The notes under the pieces: generated by a model | Databases searched by the model: none | Told to the model about the DNA's origin: nothing | What the model saw: only the letters and a program-made list of their open reading frames with translations | In this document: piece after piece, positions 1 through 7,821 of the stretch | How the letters are laid out: each line of letters starts with the position of its first letter | Position numbering within the stretch: the stretch's first letter is position 1 | Assembly: GCA_034423575.1 (NCBI GenBank) | Contig: DAOUIF010000053.1 | Span: 3,132 to 67,131, forward strand | Origin: Bin87 sp034423575 | GTDB lineage: Bacteria; Chloroflexota; Dehalococcoidia; Lucifugimonadales; UBA3495 | DNA length: 64,000 nt | Direction of reading: 5' to 3' | Position numbers and translations under genes: made by a program

Positions 1-234
1 GATGCGCTCGGCCAGGGCGATCCAGTTGGCCGGGCCGATGGCGGTGCTGCCGACGCTGACCATGTCCTCGGCGATGATGTTGAAGTTGTCACCGATCTCC
101 GGCACGCGGGCCAGGTTCTGCTCGATGGTCAGGTGGTCGCCGATCTCGGGATACAGGGTGTAGTCCATGCGGTCGGGACCGACGCCGGCGATGCTGCCGC
201 CGGTGGCGATGATGTGGACGGTGGGGTTGGGCAT
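1..234 (-). CDS. L-asparaginase, N-terminal part (cut by window edge)
   Basis: The minus strand opens with an ATG at 234 and stays open for 78 codons to the left edge. The N-terminus reads MPNPTVHIIATGGSIAGVG. The ATGGSIA segment matches the TGGTIA motif at the N-terminus of L-asparaginases, which carries the nucleophilic threonine (here a serine in the TGGS context). The family hydrolyses asparagine to aspartate and ammonia. An AAGGAG ribosome binding site lies just upstream of the ATG, which supports the start. The rest of the gene is outside the window, so length and subtype cannot be judged. Confidence 0.8.
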   Translation of the reverse strand, partial: MPNPTVHIIATGGSIAGVGPDRMDYTLYPEIGDHLTIEQNLARVPEIGDNFNIIAEDMVSVGSTAIGPANWIALAERI

Positions 235-335
235 GGAAGGGGCTCCTTGGTTGGCGTGGTTCAGGCGGATTATAGCAATGGCCGGGTCGCGGGACGGCAG
301 CAGGATATAATCGGCAGCACTTGCGCAAAGTCATC

Positions 336-423
336 GTCAGAATCAGGATTTACCGGATTTTCAGATTTGCAGGATGCGCATAAATCCCGAAAATCCTCTA
401 ATCCGGCTAATCCTGATTCTGAC
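336..423. repeat. Family A palindromic repeat, copy 1 (88 bp)
   Basis: This copy begins GTCAGAATCAGGATT and ends with its exact reverse complement AATCCTGATTCTGAC, giving perfect 15-bp terminal inverted repeats. The interior carries further GGATT/AATCC motifs and is shorter than the 109-bp copies elsewhere in the window. It lies between the asparaginase and cyclophilin genes. Confidence 0.9.
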
Positions 424-457
424 ATTTACCGCAGGGGTGAACTTCGCTCCGGCCCTG

Positions 458-463
458 TATAAT
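458..463 (+). promoter_or_regulatory. TATAAT -10 box for the cyclophilin gene
   Basis: A perfect TATAAT lies 41 bases before the cyclophilin ATG, immediately downstream of repeat A1. No convincing -35 box is visible. Similar TATAAT boxes precede many genes in this window. Confidence 0.5.
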
Positions 464-504
464 CGGCGGGACTTATCCGCTCCACCACTATCAGGAGACC
501 ATTC

Positions 505-1041
505 ATGCCCCCCAAGCAATACGAGAACCCGCCCGGCCTGGTCATCGAGGCAACCAAGCGATACCACGCCGTGATCAAGACCGACAAGGGCGATATGACC
601 ATTGAACTGCTGTCGGAGGTCGCCCCGCGGGCCGTCAACAACTTCGTCTTCCTGGCGCGGGACGGGTTCTACGAAGACAACCAGTTCCACCGGGTCATCA
701 ACGGGTTCATGATCCAGGGCGGATGCCCCCGGGGCGACGGCACCGGCGGGCCCGGCTACCGCTTCCCGGACGAGGAAGTGAACCGCTCCTACACCCGGGG
801 CACGCTGGCCATGGCCAACGCCGGCCCCAACACCAACGGGAGCCAGTGGTTCATCGTCCACGGCGCGGACGTGGGGCTGCCGCCCAACTACACCATCTTC
901 GGCACGCTGACCGAGGGCGGCGACGTGCTGGACGCGCTGGCGACCTCACCCGTAAGACAGAGCCGCAGCGGCGAGAACTCACAGCCCACGGAGCGGCTGG
1001 CCATCCAGAACATCGAGATCACGGAGACCGATCTGGGCTAG
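505..1041 (+). CDS. Cyclophilin-type peptidyl-prolyl cis-trans isomerase
   Basis: This 178-residue protein is a single cyclophilin domain, which catalyses proline cis-trans isomerisation during protein folding. Visible signatures are the FHRVINGFMIQGG segment containing the catalytic arginine, the GTLAMANAGPNTNGSQWFI core, and the phenylalanine of YTIFG. No signal peptide is seen, so the protein is probably cytoplasmic. An AGGAGA site lies about 8 bases before the ATG. The gene stands alone between repeats A1 and A2. Length is normal for small bacterial PpiB-type enzymes; the exact paralogue cannot be decided. Confidence 0.95.
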   Translation: MPPKQYENPPGLVIEATKRYHAVIKTDKGDMTIELLSEVAPRAVNNFVFLARDGFYEDNQFHRVINGFMIQGGCPRGDGTGGPGYRFPDEEVNRSYTRGTLAMANAGPNTNGSQWFIVHGADVGLPPNYTIFGTLTEGGDVLDALATSPVRQSRSGENSQPTERLAIQNIEITETDLG

Positions 1042-1068
1042 ACCGGCCACGGTACGGACGCTGAGCGA

Positions 1069-1095
1069 AGAGGGCGGGTTTGGAACCCGCCCTCT
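1069..1095. terminator. Bidirectional terminator hairpin
   Basis: A 12-bp perfect stem (1069-1080 with 1084-1095) and a TGG loop are followed by a short T-rich run. It sits between the convergent cyclophilin and MFS genes, so it could terminate both. Confidence 0.7.
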
Positions 1096-1105
1096 TGCAT
1101 AAATC

Positions 1106-1214
1106 GTCAGAATCAGGATTTCAAGATTCAAGGATTATCAGGATTGGAACCGTTCTGTGATGGAGCTCTCCCAATCCTGCCCAATCATAAAATCCCGTAA
1201 ATCCTGATTCTGAC
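1106..1214. repeat. Family A palindromic repeat, copy 2 (109 bp)
   Basis: Full-length copy with the perfect 15-bp terminal inverted repeats. Its centre closely resembles that of the copy at 63852. It lies in the convergent gap before the MFS stop codon. Confidence 0.9.
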
Positions 1215-1233
1215 AATATGACCAGCGGGTGGC

Positions 1234-2589
1234 CTACGAGTCGCCGGCGGCAGGCGCAGGGGCAGGTACGGGAATGGCCGCCGCGGGAGCGGTCGGGATG
1301 CGGGGACGCTTGGCGAACAGGAAGCAGATGCCGCCCAGGAAATTGAAACCCGACAGCACCAGGAACGCCACCGTGTAGGACTCCTGCCAGTCGTACATGT
1401 ATCCGGCGAAGGGGCTGGCAGCCAGCAGCAGGATGTTCATGGGAATGGTGCTGATGCCCAGGATCTTGCCGAAGTTTCCCCGGCCGAAGTACTCGCCCCG
1501 TATGGAGGTGGTGAGAGGGTTCCGGCCGCCGAATCCGAAGCCGAAAGTCACGGCGAAGGCGTAGAACATCCACAGGTGGGTGCTGAAGGTCAACAGGACC
1601 ACCGCGCCGGCCTGGATGGTGGTGAAAATGAAGATGCTGACCCGCTTGGGGAACCGGTCGCCCACGTACCCGCCGATCAGCTGCGCCCACATGGCGACAA
1701 AGGTGTAGGTGGTCACCACCCACGCGGTGTGTCCGCCGAATCCGGCATCGTGCAAAAACAGGCCGAGGTGGGTCATGATGGCCAGGATGATCATGCTGGT
1801 CAGGCCATGACCCACGGCGATGAGCCAGAACGCCGAGGTGCGCACTGCCTGCTGGGCGGTCAGGCCCTGGGGTGCGGCCGAACCGCGCTGACCACCCTGA
1901 CTTCGCGACGCGGACGCATCCTCCCCGTCCACCTGCAGCCCCATGTCTTCCGGCTGGTTGCGGATGAAATACGTCAGCGGGAAGGCGGAGACGAACACCA
2001 CGATGGCGATCACCAGCGCCGTACCCTGCCATCCGATCACGCTGCCGATGCCGACGCCGATGAGGGGAACGACGATCAAAGCGCCGCCCCGGCTGATCCA
2101 GTTGGCCCAACCCATCGCCGAGGCCATGCGCCGGGAGAACCAGTTGTTGATCGTGGTCATCATGGGCACCCAGCTGCCCATGCCCTGCCCCAGGGCCATG
2201 ATCATGAAGGCGAAGTAGAAGGTGTAGAGAGGCGAAACCGGCCAGAATTCGGCCCCGATTTGCGAGAATGCCAGGAACCCGAAGCCCAGGATGATGAAAC
2301 CGATCAACACCATCTTGCGGCCGCCCAGCTTGTCGGTGAGGTAGCCTTCGATGGGGCCCATCAGGCCACCCTCAATCCGCGTCAGGGTCAGGGCCATGGA
2401 CAGAGCGCCACGTTTCCAGCCGAACTGGGTTTCCAACGCCACCGCCCACAGCGTCATGGCGTGGAACATGGGCACCGTGGCGATGGTCATCACGAAGCCG
2501 GTGATGCCGACGATGTACCAGCCGTAGTAAATGTTGGACGGCAGGAAACCGAACCGGCGCCCGGCGGACGGTGCAGAGTTGCTGGACAT
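1234..2589 (-). CDS. Major facilitator superfamily transporter
   Basis: From the ATG at 2589 the protein has 451 residues and about twelve hydrophobic segments, typical of an MFS secondary carrier in the inner membrane. The first loop contains GYLTDKLGGRKMV, the usual MFS loop 2-3 motif with a DxxGGR/K core. The N-terminus (YYGWYIVGITGFVM) resembles the oxalate/formate and monocarboxylate branches, which suggests an organic acid substrate, but this is inference. An in-frame ATG at 2670 would add 27 residues of poor-quality sequence; the later start fits a normal cytoplasmic N-terminus. It is divergent from the hydrolase gene at 2836. Confidence 0.9.
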   Translation of the reverse strand: MSSNSAPSAGRRFGFLPSNIYYGWYIVGITGFVMTIATVPMFHAMTLWAVALETQFGWKRGALSMALTLTRIEGGLMGPIEGYLTDKLGGRKMVLIGFIILGFGFLAFSQIGAEFWPVSPLYTFYFAFMIMALGQGMGSWVPMMTTINNWFSRRMASAMGWANWISRGGALIVVPLIGVGIGSVIGWQGTALVIAIVVFVSAFPLTYFIRNQPEDMGLQVDGEDASASRSQGGQRGSAAPQGLTAQQAVRTSAFWLIAVGHGLTSMIILAIMTHLGLFLHDAGFGGHTAWVVTTYTFVAMWAQLIGGYVGDRFPKRVSIFIFTTIQAGAVVLLTFSTHLWMFYAFAVTFGFGFGGRNPLTTSIRGEYFGRGNFGKILGISTIPMNILLLAASPFAGYMYDWQESYTVAFLVLSGFNFLGGICFLFAKRPRIPTAPAAAIPVPAPAPAAGDS

Positions 2590-2744
2590 GGTGATTAAGG
2601 AAAACGGCGCAACGTGACGATTGGCGTTGCGCAGCCGGGCGCATTTTACGCCTTTAGCCAATATGCGCACAAGGTATAAAGGATGATGACGAATATCACG
2701 GACTGCTATTTAGCGTGGCAAGCCGGTAAAGGCTGCTATGGCGT

Positions 2745-2776
2745 CAACGAGATTGCCGCGCTGCGCTCGCAATGAC
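2745..2776. repeat. Family B repeat, right-half fragment
   Basis: Only the right half of the 91-bp family B element is present, ending in CTCGCAATGAC. It lies in the divergent promoter region between the MFS and hydrolase genes. Confidence 0.8.
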
Positions 2777-2835
2777 AAACCCACGGCAAGTGAGTAAAGT
2801 AACTCACCGAATATTGACCGTCCCGGAGGTGGAAC

Positions 2836-3657
2836 GTGAGCAGCGCGCGAATCAACGGAATTGACCTGCACTACCAGAGCTACGGAGAGGGCGAGACCAT
2901 CGTGTTCGCCCACGGCGCCGGAGGCAACCTGCTCAGCTGGTGGCAGCAGATACCCTTCTTCTCCCAGCGGTACCAATGTGTGACCTTCGACCACCGCGGG
3001 TTCGGCCATTCCTACGACGAACCCAACGGGCCGGGCCAGAACTCGTTTGTCGACGACCTGCGCGGCCTGCTGGACCACCTGGGCATCGAATCGGCGCACC
3101 TGGTGGCGCAGTCCATGGGCGGCCGGACGATGCTGGGGTTTGCCGTGGCGTATCCCCACCGGGTCAAGAGCCTGGTGATGGCCGACACGGTGGGCGGGAT
3201 GAATGTGCCGGAGGTGCTGGAGCAGCAGCGCATCTGGGCGGAGAAGCAAGCCAACAACCCGGCCGCCAGCGGCGACATCGGATACCGTGCAGTGTCGCCC
3301 CTGTTCGTGCAGCGCCAGCCCAACCTGGCCAACCTGTACCTGCAGGTATCGCGCACCAACCCGCCGCGCCACACGCCGCCGGGCGGCACGACGGCCGGAC
3401 CCGGTCCCGAGCAACTGGCGAACCTGAAGGTTCCCACCCTGTTCTTCGTGGGCGAGGACGACCAGATCTCGCCGCCGCAGGTTATCGAGGCCGGCGTGCG
3501 GGCCATTCCCGGCGCTCGCCTGCTGCGGGTGCCGGAGGCCGGCCACTCGGTCTACTTCGAGAAGCCGGACATCTTCAACTTCGAGGTGCTGCGGTTCATC
3601 GAAAGCGCGGTCGCAGCAGCCACGCCGGAGCCGGTGGCGGCAGGCGTGGGAGACTGA
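2836..3657 (+). CDS. Alpha/beta-fold hydrolase
   Basis: This 273-residue protein starts at a GTG 5 bases after GGAGGT. It is an alpha/beta hydrolase: FAHGAGGN near residue 25 is the oxyanion-hole region, AQSMGG near residue 92 holds the nucleophilic serine, GEDDQI near residue 213 the acid and GHSVYF near residue 236 the histidine. The substrate is not predictable; esters or ring-cleavage products are common. The stop is followed after one base by an enoyl-CoA hydratase ATG, so the two are almost certainly co-transcribed and may act in one catabolic route. Confidence 0.9.
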   Translation: MSSARINGIDLHYQSYGEGETIVFAHGAGGNLLSWWQQIPFFSQRYQCVTFDHRGFGHSYDEPNGPGQNSFVDDLRGLLDHLGIESAHLVAQSMGGRTMLGFAVAYPHRVKSLVMADTVGGMNVPEVLEQQRIWAEKQANNPAASGDIGYRAVSPLFVQRQPNLANLYLQVSRTNPPRHTPPGGTTAGPGPEQLANLKVPTLFFVGEDDQISPPQVIEAGVRAIPGARLLRVPEAGHSVYFEKPDIFNFEVLRFIESAVAAATPEPVAAGVGD

Positions 3658-3658
3658 G

Positions 3659-4432
3659 ATGCCCGGCGGAGTATCCGTAGAATGCCACGACGGCATCGCC
3701 ACGCTGTCCATGGACGGGCGCACCCACCTGAACCTGCTGGGGCCGGGGGTGTTCCGGGAGCTGCGGGACAGCGTTGAGGAATGCGGCAACGATACGAACG
3801 TGCGGGCCATCATCCTGCGCGGGGCCGGCGAGCGGGCGTTTTCAGCCGGCGTGGACCTGCGCGAGATGAAGGACCTCAACCCGCGGACGGCGGAGCAATT
3901 CATCCGCAGCCTGCACCAGGCGGCGCGCATCCTGCTGGACGTGCCCGTGCCCGTGGTGGCCGCGATACAGGGGCCGTGCCTGGGCGGCGCCCTGGAGTTG
4001 GTGCTGGCCGCCGACATCCGCATCGCATCCGCCGGCGCGATCTTCGGTTTGCCCGAGGTGCGGGTGGGCCTGCCCTCGGTCATCGAGGCGTCGCTGCTGC
4101 CGCCGACCGTGGGCCTGGGTCGGGCGCGGAAGATGCTGCTCACCGGCGAGATCATCGACGCCGGCGAAGCGCACCGCATCGGCCTGATCGACGAGATGGT
4201 TGAGCACGAACGGGTACACGAAACGGCGCTGTCGACCGCGGCGGAGTTCCTGGGTATGGCCCGACCCGTGCTGGCGTCCCAGAAGGACATCGTGGCCAGG
4301 TGGCTGGAACTGGGCGAGGCGGAGTCGGCGGAGTACACCATCAAGGCCTTCGCCCTGGGGTTCGCCACGCCGTACCCCCACGAGGCCATGAGCGCGTTCC
4401 TGGACAAGCGCGCGCCGCAATTCGACCAATAG
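3659..4432 (+). CDS. Enoyl-CoA hydratase/isomerase family protein
   Basis: This 257-residue protein has the crotonase fold and the normal family length. The segment ERAFSAGVDLREMKDL near residue 60 corresponds to the oxyanion-hole FxAGxD motif. GPCLGGALELVLAADIRIAS near residue 107 is the second CoA-binding signature, and the FGLPEVRVGLPS stretch follows. Such enzymes hydrate 2-enoyl-CoA in fatty or aromatic acid breakdown, though the superfamily also includes isomerases and decarboxylases. The gene begins one base after the hydrolase gene. Repeat B2 separates it from the nitroreductase gene. Confidence 0.92.
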   Translation: MPGGVSVECHDGIATLSMDGRTHLNLLGPGVFRELRDSVEECGNDTNVRAIILRGAGERAFSAGVDLREMKDLNPRTAEQFIRSLHQAARILLDVPVPVVAAIQGPCLGGALELVLAADIRIASAGAIFGLPEVRVGLPSVIEASLLPPTVGLGRARKMLLTGEIIDAGEAHRIGLIDEMVEHERVHETALSTAAEFLGMARPVLASQKDIVARWLELGEAESAEYTIKAFALGFATPYPHEAMSAFLDKRAPQFDQ

Positions 4433-4436
4433 GATC

Positions 4437-4527
4437 GTCATTGCAAGCGCAGCGTGGCAATCTCGTCATGGTGACGAACATTGCTACGAGATCGAGATCG
4501 TCACGTCGCTACGCTCCTCGCGATGAC
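4437..4527. repeat. Family B repeat, copy 2 (91 bp)
   Basis: Full 91-bp copy with ends GTCATTGCAAG and CTCGCGATGAC, one mismatch each from the consensus. It lies between the enoyl-CoA hydratase and nitroreductase genes. Confidence 0.9.
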
Positions 4528-4561
4528 ACACCAGACAGGATGAAACCGGAGGCGTAAACCT

Positions 4562-5203
4562 ATGACGGAATCCACCGAGCTGTTTCACATCATGCACACC
4601 ACACGGGCCATGCGCCGCCTCAAGCCGGACCCGGTACCCGACGAGCTGATCCATCGCATCCTGCAGGCCGGCCAGTGGGCCGCCAACGGCGGGGCCAACC
4701 AGCGCTGGCGGTTCCTGGTGGTCAAGGACCGCGACATCAAGGAACAGGTGCAGAAGTGGTACCAGAAAGCCTTCGACGAGGTGGTCGGCCCGCGCTATCG
4801 CGGCAGCGAGCCGCCTCCCGGTTCCAGCCCGGGCCGCTATCGCCGGCAGCACGACGCGGTGGAATACCTGACCGAGCACTACCACGAAGCCCCGGTGTGG
4901 ATCGTGGCCTGCCAGGACGACGGCGCGGAGCCTCCGAGCCGATCGGCCGGCGCATCCATTTATCCCGCCGTGCAGAACATGCTGCTGGCCACCCGCGCAT
5001 TGGGCCTCGGCTCAACCCTCACCAGCCGGCACCTGCGCCACGAAAAGGAGGTGGAGGAGATTCTGGGCCTGCCGCCCGGTGTCCACTCCTACGCCATCCT
5101 GCCCATCGGCTACCCCATTGGCAACTTCGGGCCGGTGCGCCGCGGGCCGCTGAACGACGTGGTGTACCTGGACAAGTGGGGCGAGAAGTACCTGGAAGCG
5201 TGA
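4562..5203 (+). CDS. Nitroreductase family protein
   Basis: This 213-residue protein belongs to the FMN-dependent nitroreductase superfamily. The N-terminal TTRAMRRLKPDPVPDELI with the RxxR/K pair is the usual FMN phosphate-binding start, and GQWAANGGANQRWRFLVV follows. The C-terminal half has AVQNMLLATRALGLGSTLT, the typical second FMN-contact helix, and a PIGYP motif. These enzymes reduce nitro groups, quinones or flavins with NAD(P)H; the true substrate is unknown. GGAGG lies 9 bases before the ATG. It follows repeat B2 and could still be read from the hydrolase-hydratase promoter. Confidence 0.9.
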   Translation: MTESTELFHIMHTTRAMRRLKPDPVPDELIHRILQAGQWAANGGANQRWRFLVVKDRDIKEQVQKWYQKAFDEVVGPRYRGSEPPPGSSPGRYRRQHDAVEYLTEHYHEAPVWIVACQDDGAEPPSRSAGASIYPAVQNMLLATRALGLGSTLTSRHLRHEKEVEEILGLPPGVHSYAILPIGYPIGNFGPVRRGPLNDVVYLDKWGEKYLEA

Positions 5204-5244
5204 ATTGGTGACATCCGCCTTTTATGCCGGCGACCGACGATACG

Positions 5245-5250
5245 TATAAT
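5245..5250 (+). promoter_or_regulatory. TATAAT -10 box for the two-gene unit at 5282
   Basis: A perfect TATAAT lies 31 bases upstream of the ATG at 5282, placing transcription start in the short leader. No clear -35 box is seen. Confidence 0.45.
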
Positions 5251-5281
5251 GCGGCGGCAATTGCCAACAGAGGAATTTAGC

Positions 5282-5596
5282 ATGACCACGCAGTGGATAG
5301 AATTCGACGAAGCTGCCACTCCGATTCGTATCAGCCTGGAGCCAGGGGACGCGCGCCTCAGCCCCTGGGGGGACCACGACACCGTTATCATCCGGAAAAT
5401 CGGCGACAAGCAGTTTGACGCCTTGGTGCCGACGTGGTCGGTGGCCGAAGACCGGAGTTACGTCATGGCAGCCCGTGTGGGCCGCGTACAGGAAAAGATT
5501 GTAGTCTATCTGGCCACCAGCAATGAAGGACGTCCCACCTGGCGGCTCACGGACGCCGAATACGCCCAGGTTGCGACGAAGAGGGAGACCGTCTGA
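5282..5596 (+). CDS. Hypothetical protein
   Basis: The ATG at 5282 is preceded by GAGGAA with normal spacing and gives 104 residues; an ATG at 5249 lies inside the -10 region and is unlikely. The sequence is soluble and mixed in charge, with no membrane segment and no family I recognise. Its TGA overlaps the ATG of the dCTP deaminase-like gene by one base, so the two are translationally coupled. Confidence 0.7.
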   Translation: MTTQWIEFDEAATPIRISLEPGDARLSPWGDHDTVIIRKIGDKQFDALVPTWSVAEDRSYVMAARVGRVQEKIVVYLATSNEGRPTWRLTDAEYAQVATKRETV

Positions 5597-5898
5597 TGGT
5601 GCTGTCGGACGGCGAATTATTTGAAGCTATCGCCAGTGGACATCTGGTGATCGCACCCTTCGATGATAACAACGTACAACCGTCATCCATCGACTTGAGA
5701 TTGGATCCGTTGCTAACTGTCCAGCACCGCAGCCCGGTGCCCGGCATGACCCTCCATCCGGATGAGTTGAACGTAGCCGAACACATTAGGCTCTATGCGG
5801 AGGAGACGGTTGACCTGTCGGGCGGACAAACCTGGAATTTCGGACCTGGCGGTTTCGTCATCGGGCGGTTGAACCTGCATTGGCACTGTTGGAGATAA
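5596..5898 (+). pseudogene. Truncated dCTP deaminase-like protein
   Basis: The first 90 residues match the N-terminal half of dCTP deaminase: MVLSDGELFEAI, then VIAPFDDNNVQPSSIDLRL, then FGPGGFVIG. Full enzymes have about 170-190 residues. Here the frame ends at residue 100, before the family's RSSLGR segment and catalytic glutamate, so the product cannot deaminate dCTP. The tail GRLNLHWHCWR vaguely resembles the normal text after RSSLGR, which suggests an internal deletion plus frameshift. A 28-bp hairpin follows the stop at once. It is translationally coupled to the hypothetical gene before it. A truncated regulatory or decoy protein is possible but less likely. Confidence 0.7.
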
Positions 5899-5900
5899 AA

Positions 5901-5928
5901 GTAGGGGCGAATGATTGTTCGCCCCTAC
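5901..5928. terminator. Hairpin with TAGGGGCGA arms
   Basis: A perfect 10-bp stem (5901-5910 with 5919-5928) and 8-base loop directly follow the truncated deaminase gene. Its arms match the hairpin at 47481, so it is both a terminator candidate and a small repeated element. Confidence 0.6.
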
Positions 5929-5944
5929 ATCGTTCCTGAATTGT

Positions 5945-5984
5945 CAGTCGCCTACAGGAAGGCTAACTGCTCGTAGTCGCGGTG
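5945..5984. repeat. Direct duplication of the 3' end of the DUF1501 gene, copy 1
   Basis: About 40 bp here match 6254-6293 with few differences, at an offset of exactly 309 bp. The second copy is the real 3' end of the DUF1501 gene (minus strand, ending DYEQFAFL-stop); this copy encodes DYEQLAFL-stop with no gene attached. The pair brackets the small coiled-coil gene at 6016-6231. Confidence 0.85.
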
Positions 5985-6015
5985 AGCGTGGGGCGGCCGG
6001 CCGCACCGGTGCGGA

Positions 6016-6231
6016 CTATATCCAGAACCGCAAGGCCACATTGAAAGCCACCAGGACGATGCCGAGGACGGCAAGCCCACCGGCAATCCAACTGCGCAGG
6101 GAGGCGATTTCACCCTTGACTTCAGCCTTGGTGGCGGCGATTTCACCTTTGACTTCGGCGACGTCGGCTTTGGTAGCCAGGTGCTCAGCGCCGCCCTCCA
6201 GCCGGCTTACCCGTTCCTCCAGGCTCGTCAT
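6016..6231 (-). CDS. Small coiled-coil membrane protein
   Basis: The ATG at 6231 follows a strong AAAGGAGG site and gives 71 residues. Residues 1-45 form a charged heptad-like coiled coil (SLEERVSRLEGG, then repeated ADVAEVKGEIAATKAEVKGE units). Residues 49-70 form one hydrophobic membrane helix ending in RFWI. This layout resembles DUF1640-like mini-proteins, with a coiled coil on one face of the membrane. Function is unknown. It lies between two copies of the DUF1501 3' end, which suggests it arrived or was rearranged by duplication. The genes at 52112 and 60294 also combine a membrane helix with a coiled coil. Confidence 0.75.
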   Translation of the reverse strand: MTSLEERVSRLEGGAEHLATKADVAEVKGEIAATKAEVKGEIASLRSWIAGGLAVLGIVLVAFNVALRFWI

Positions 6232-6260
6232 ATCGCCTCCTTTGACGCCCAGCCAGTCGC

Positions 6261-7388
6261 CTACAGGAACGCGAACTGCTCGTAGTCGCCGTGGACGATG
6301 GGGATCGGGTCCAGCTCCAGCCACCGGTTGAGGATGGTGGCGTAGGTGGAGCGGAAGTCGTTGGTGAAGTGGAGGTCGCCTTCGGAGTGGTCCTCGGGGC
6401 GCAGGGACGGGTACTCGGCGTACAGGCCGCCGTTGACCGAGCCGCCGATAACAAACGCCACGCCGCCGGATCCGTGGTCGGTGCCGGTGCCGTTGTCCTT
6501 GATGCGCCGGCCGAACTCGGAGAAGACCAGGATCAGCGTGTCGTCCAGCGTGCCGTGCTCATCAAGGTCACTGGTGAAGTCGGAGATGGCGGTGGAGACG
6601 TCGGTCCACAGCTTGTGGTGGGCGGGAAGCTCGTTGCTATGGGTGTCAAAGCTGCCGTGCATCGTGTAGTAGATGCGGGTGCCCAGGTCGGCGGACATCA
6701 CCTGCGCCATGTTCCGCAGCGACTGGCTGATGGGAGTGTCGGCGTATTCGACAGTGGACGAGTACAGGTCGGGCGCGCTGCGCAGGCGGTCGGCGCCCTT
6801 GAGGGCGTTGGAACCGGTCTCGGACAGCACCTGCGCGACGATGTCCTTGCTTTCGGTGGGACCGTAGATGCGGCTGAAGGCTTCCAGGGCGTACTGGCGG
6901 GACTTCTCATCCTGGATGTCGGGCATCAGGCCGTAGGTCTCCAGGTTGGCTACCGACGCCACGGGAACTCCCTTGCACACCATGGCCCGGGGCAGGCCGC
7001 GGCCGAAGTTCACGCCGGTCAGGACGTTCTCACCCCGGGCGTCCAGGTCGCGGATGGTCGCGCCCAGCCAGCCCTCGGCGCCGATCTTCTCCGACTCGGC
7101 GGTGTACCACACGTCCCGGGAACGGAAGTGAGAGCGGTTGGGATTGGGGTAGCCGATACCGTTGATGATGCCGAGATTTCCCTGGTCCCAGAGGTGCTTC
7201 ATCGGCGCCAGGCTGGGGTTCAAGCCGACCTCGCTGTCCAGGTGCAACACGTCGCTCTCGGGGATGCCGACGTTGTTGCGGAAGTCGTAGTAGAGGGGGT
7301 TGTTGTAGGGGATGACCGTGTTCAGGGCGTCGTTGCCGCCCTGGAGCTCAATCACCACTACCGACCTTTCCTTCTTGGTGGAAGTCAT
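6261..7388 (-). CDS. DUF1501 family protein
   Basis: This 375-residue protein starts at an ATG 9 bases after AGGAGG. It matches the DUF1501 (sulfatase/alkaline phosphatase-like fold) family: VVIELQGGNDALNTVIPY at the start, the HFRSRDVWYTAE segment, FSEFGRRIKDNGTGTDHGSGGVAFVIGG and the C-terminal region. Most members carry a Tat signal and are exported; this one lacks any signal peptide, beginning MTSTKKERSVVVIELQGG. DUF1501 and DUF1800 genes usually sit side by side. Here the DUF1800 gene is at 8997-10412, with an NHL-repeat gene and a small membrane protein gene between. Function is undefined. Confidence 0.9.
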   Translation of the reverse strand: MTSTKKERSVVVIELQGGNDALNTVIPYNNPLYYDFRNNVGIPESDVLHLDSEVGLNPSLAPMKHLWDQGNLGIINGIGYPNPNRSHFRSRDVWYTAESEKIGAEGWLGATIRDLDARGENVLTGVNFGRGLPRAMVCKGVPVASVANLETYGLMPDIQDEKSRQYALEAFSRIYGPTESKDIVAQVLSETGSNALKGADRLRSAPDLYSSTVEYADTPISQSLRNMAQVMSADLGTRIYYTMHGSFDTHSNELPAHHKLWTDVSTAISDFTSDLDEHGTLDDTLILVFSEFGRRIKDNGTGTDHGSGGVAFVIGGSVNGGLYAEYPSLRPEDHSEGDLHFTNDFRSTYATILNRWLELDPIPIVHGDYEQFAFL

Positions 7389-7521
7389 CGGGTTATCCTC
7401 CTGTTGTGGTCTGCCGGGGCCTTTTCAATTGCTGCGGGATCGTCGCCCCCGCATCGGTTGCGGAGTGACGTTGCTGAGTTGGGGGTAGCGCTGAAATACC
7501 GTTCATCCTGGCCGCACCCGG

Positions 7522-7782
7522 TCAAATGCTGTCGGGGTGGTCGCCCCGCAGTATCTGAGCGCGTCGCAGATCAATGGCGTCCTGCAACAGGCCAGACTCA
7601 AATCGCTCCAGAATGTCTATGTCCCTGCGCAGGATTGGATCGGATACCTTGACCTTGTTCTCTGCCTGTCGTAACTCTGTCAGGTCGCTGCCCGTGGCGC
7701 GGTGGGTGTTTCTCTGGCCGAACCGCAGCCAGAGCGCCACCGCCAGGGCGATGACGATGGCCAATCCGATAAGGTACGGCAT
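7522..7782 (-). CDS. Small membrane-anchored protein
   Basis: This 86-residue protein opens with a hydrophobic helix (residues 2-19, IGLAIVIALAVALWL) followed by RFGQRNTHRA, a positive stop-transfer flank. The remaining 60 residues are polar and helical, with a charged pattern around LRRDIDILERFESGLLQDA. No family is recognised. It sits in the DUF1501-NHL-DUF1800 run on the same strand, so it may anchor or scaffold those partners; this is a guess from position. Confidence 0.6.
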   Translation of the reverse strand: MPYLIGLAIVIALAVALWLRFGQRNTHRATGSDLTELRQAENKVKVSDPILRRDIDILERFESGLLQDAIDLRRAQILRGDHPDSI

Positions 7783-7821
7783 CGCGTTCAGCTTCCAAGT
7801 CGGCTCAGCTTGTCGGTCACG

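Noticed and set aside
336..423. Family A repeats as a CRISPR array
   Set aside because: Copies are single and dispersed, kilobases apart, with no spacers and no cas genes.
2710..4407. 565-codon minus-strand open frame
   Set aside because: It is antisense to the hydrolase and enoyl-CoA hydratase genes, which have clear motifs; high-GC codon use creates the long shadow frame.
6291..7652. 453-codon plus-strand open frame
   Set aside because: Antisense to the DUF1501 gene, low-complexity valine/glycine-rich sequence, no family.
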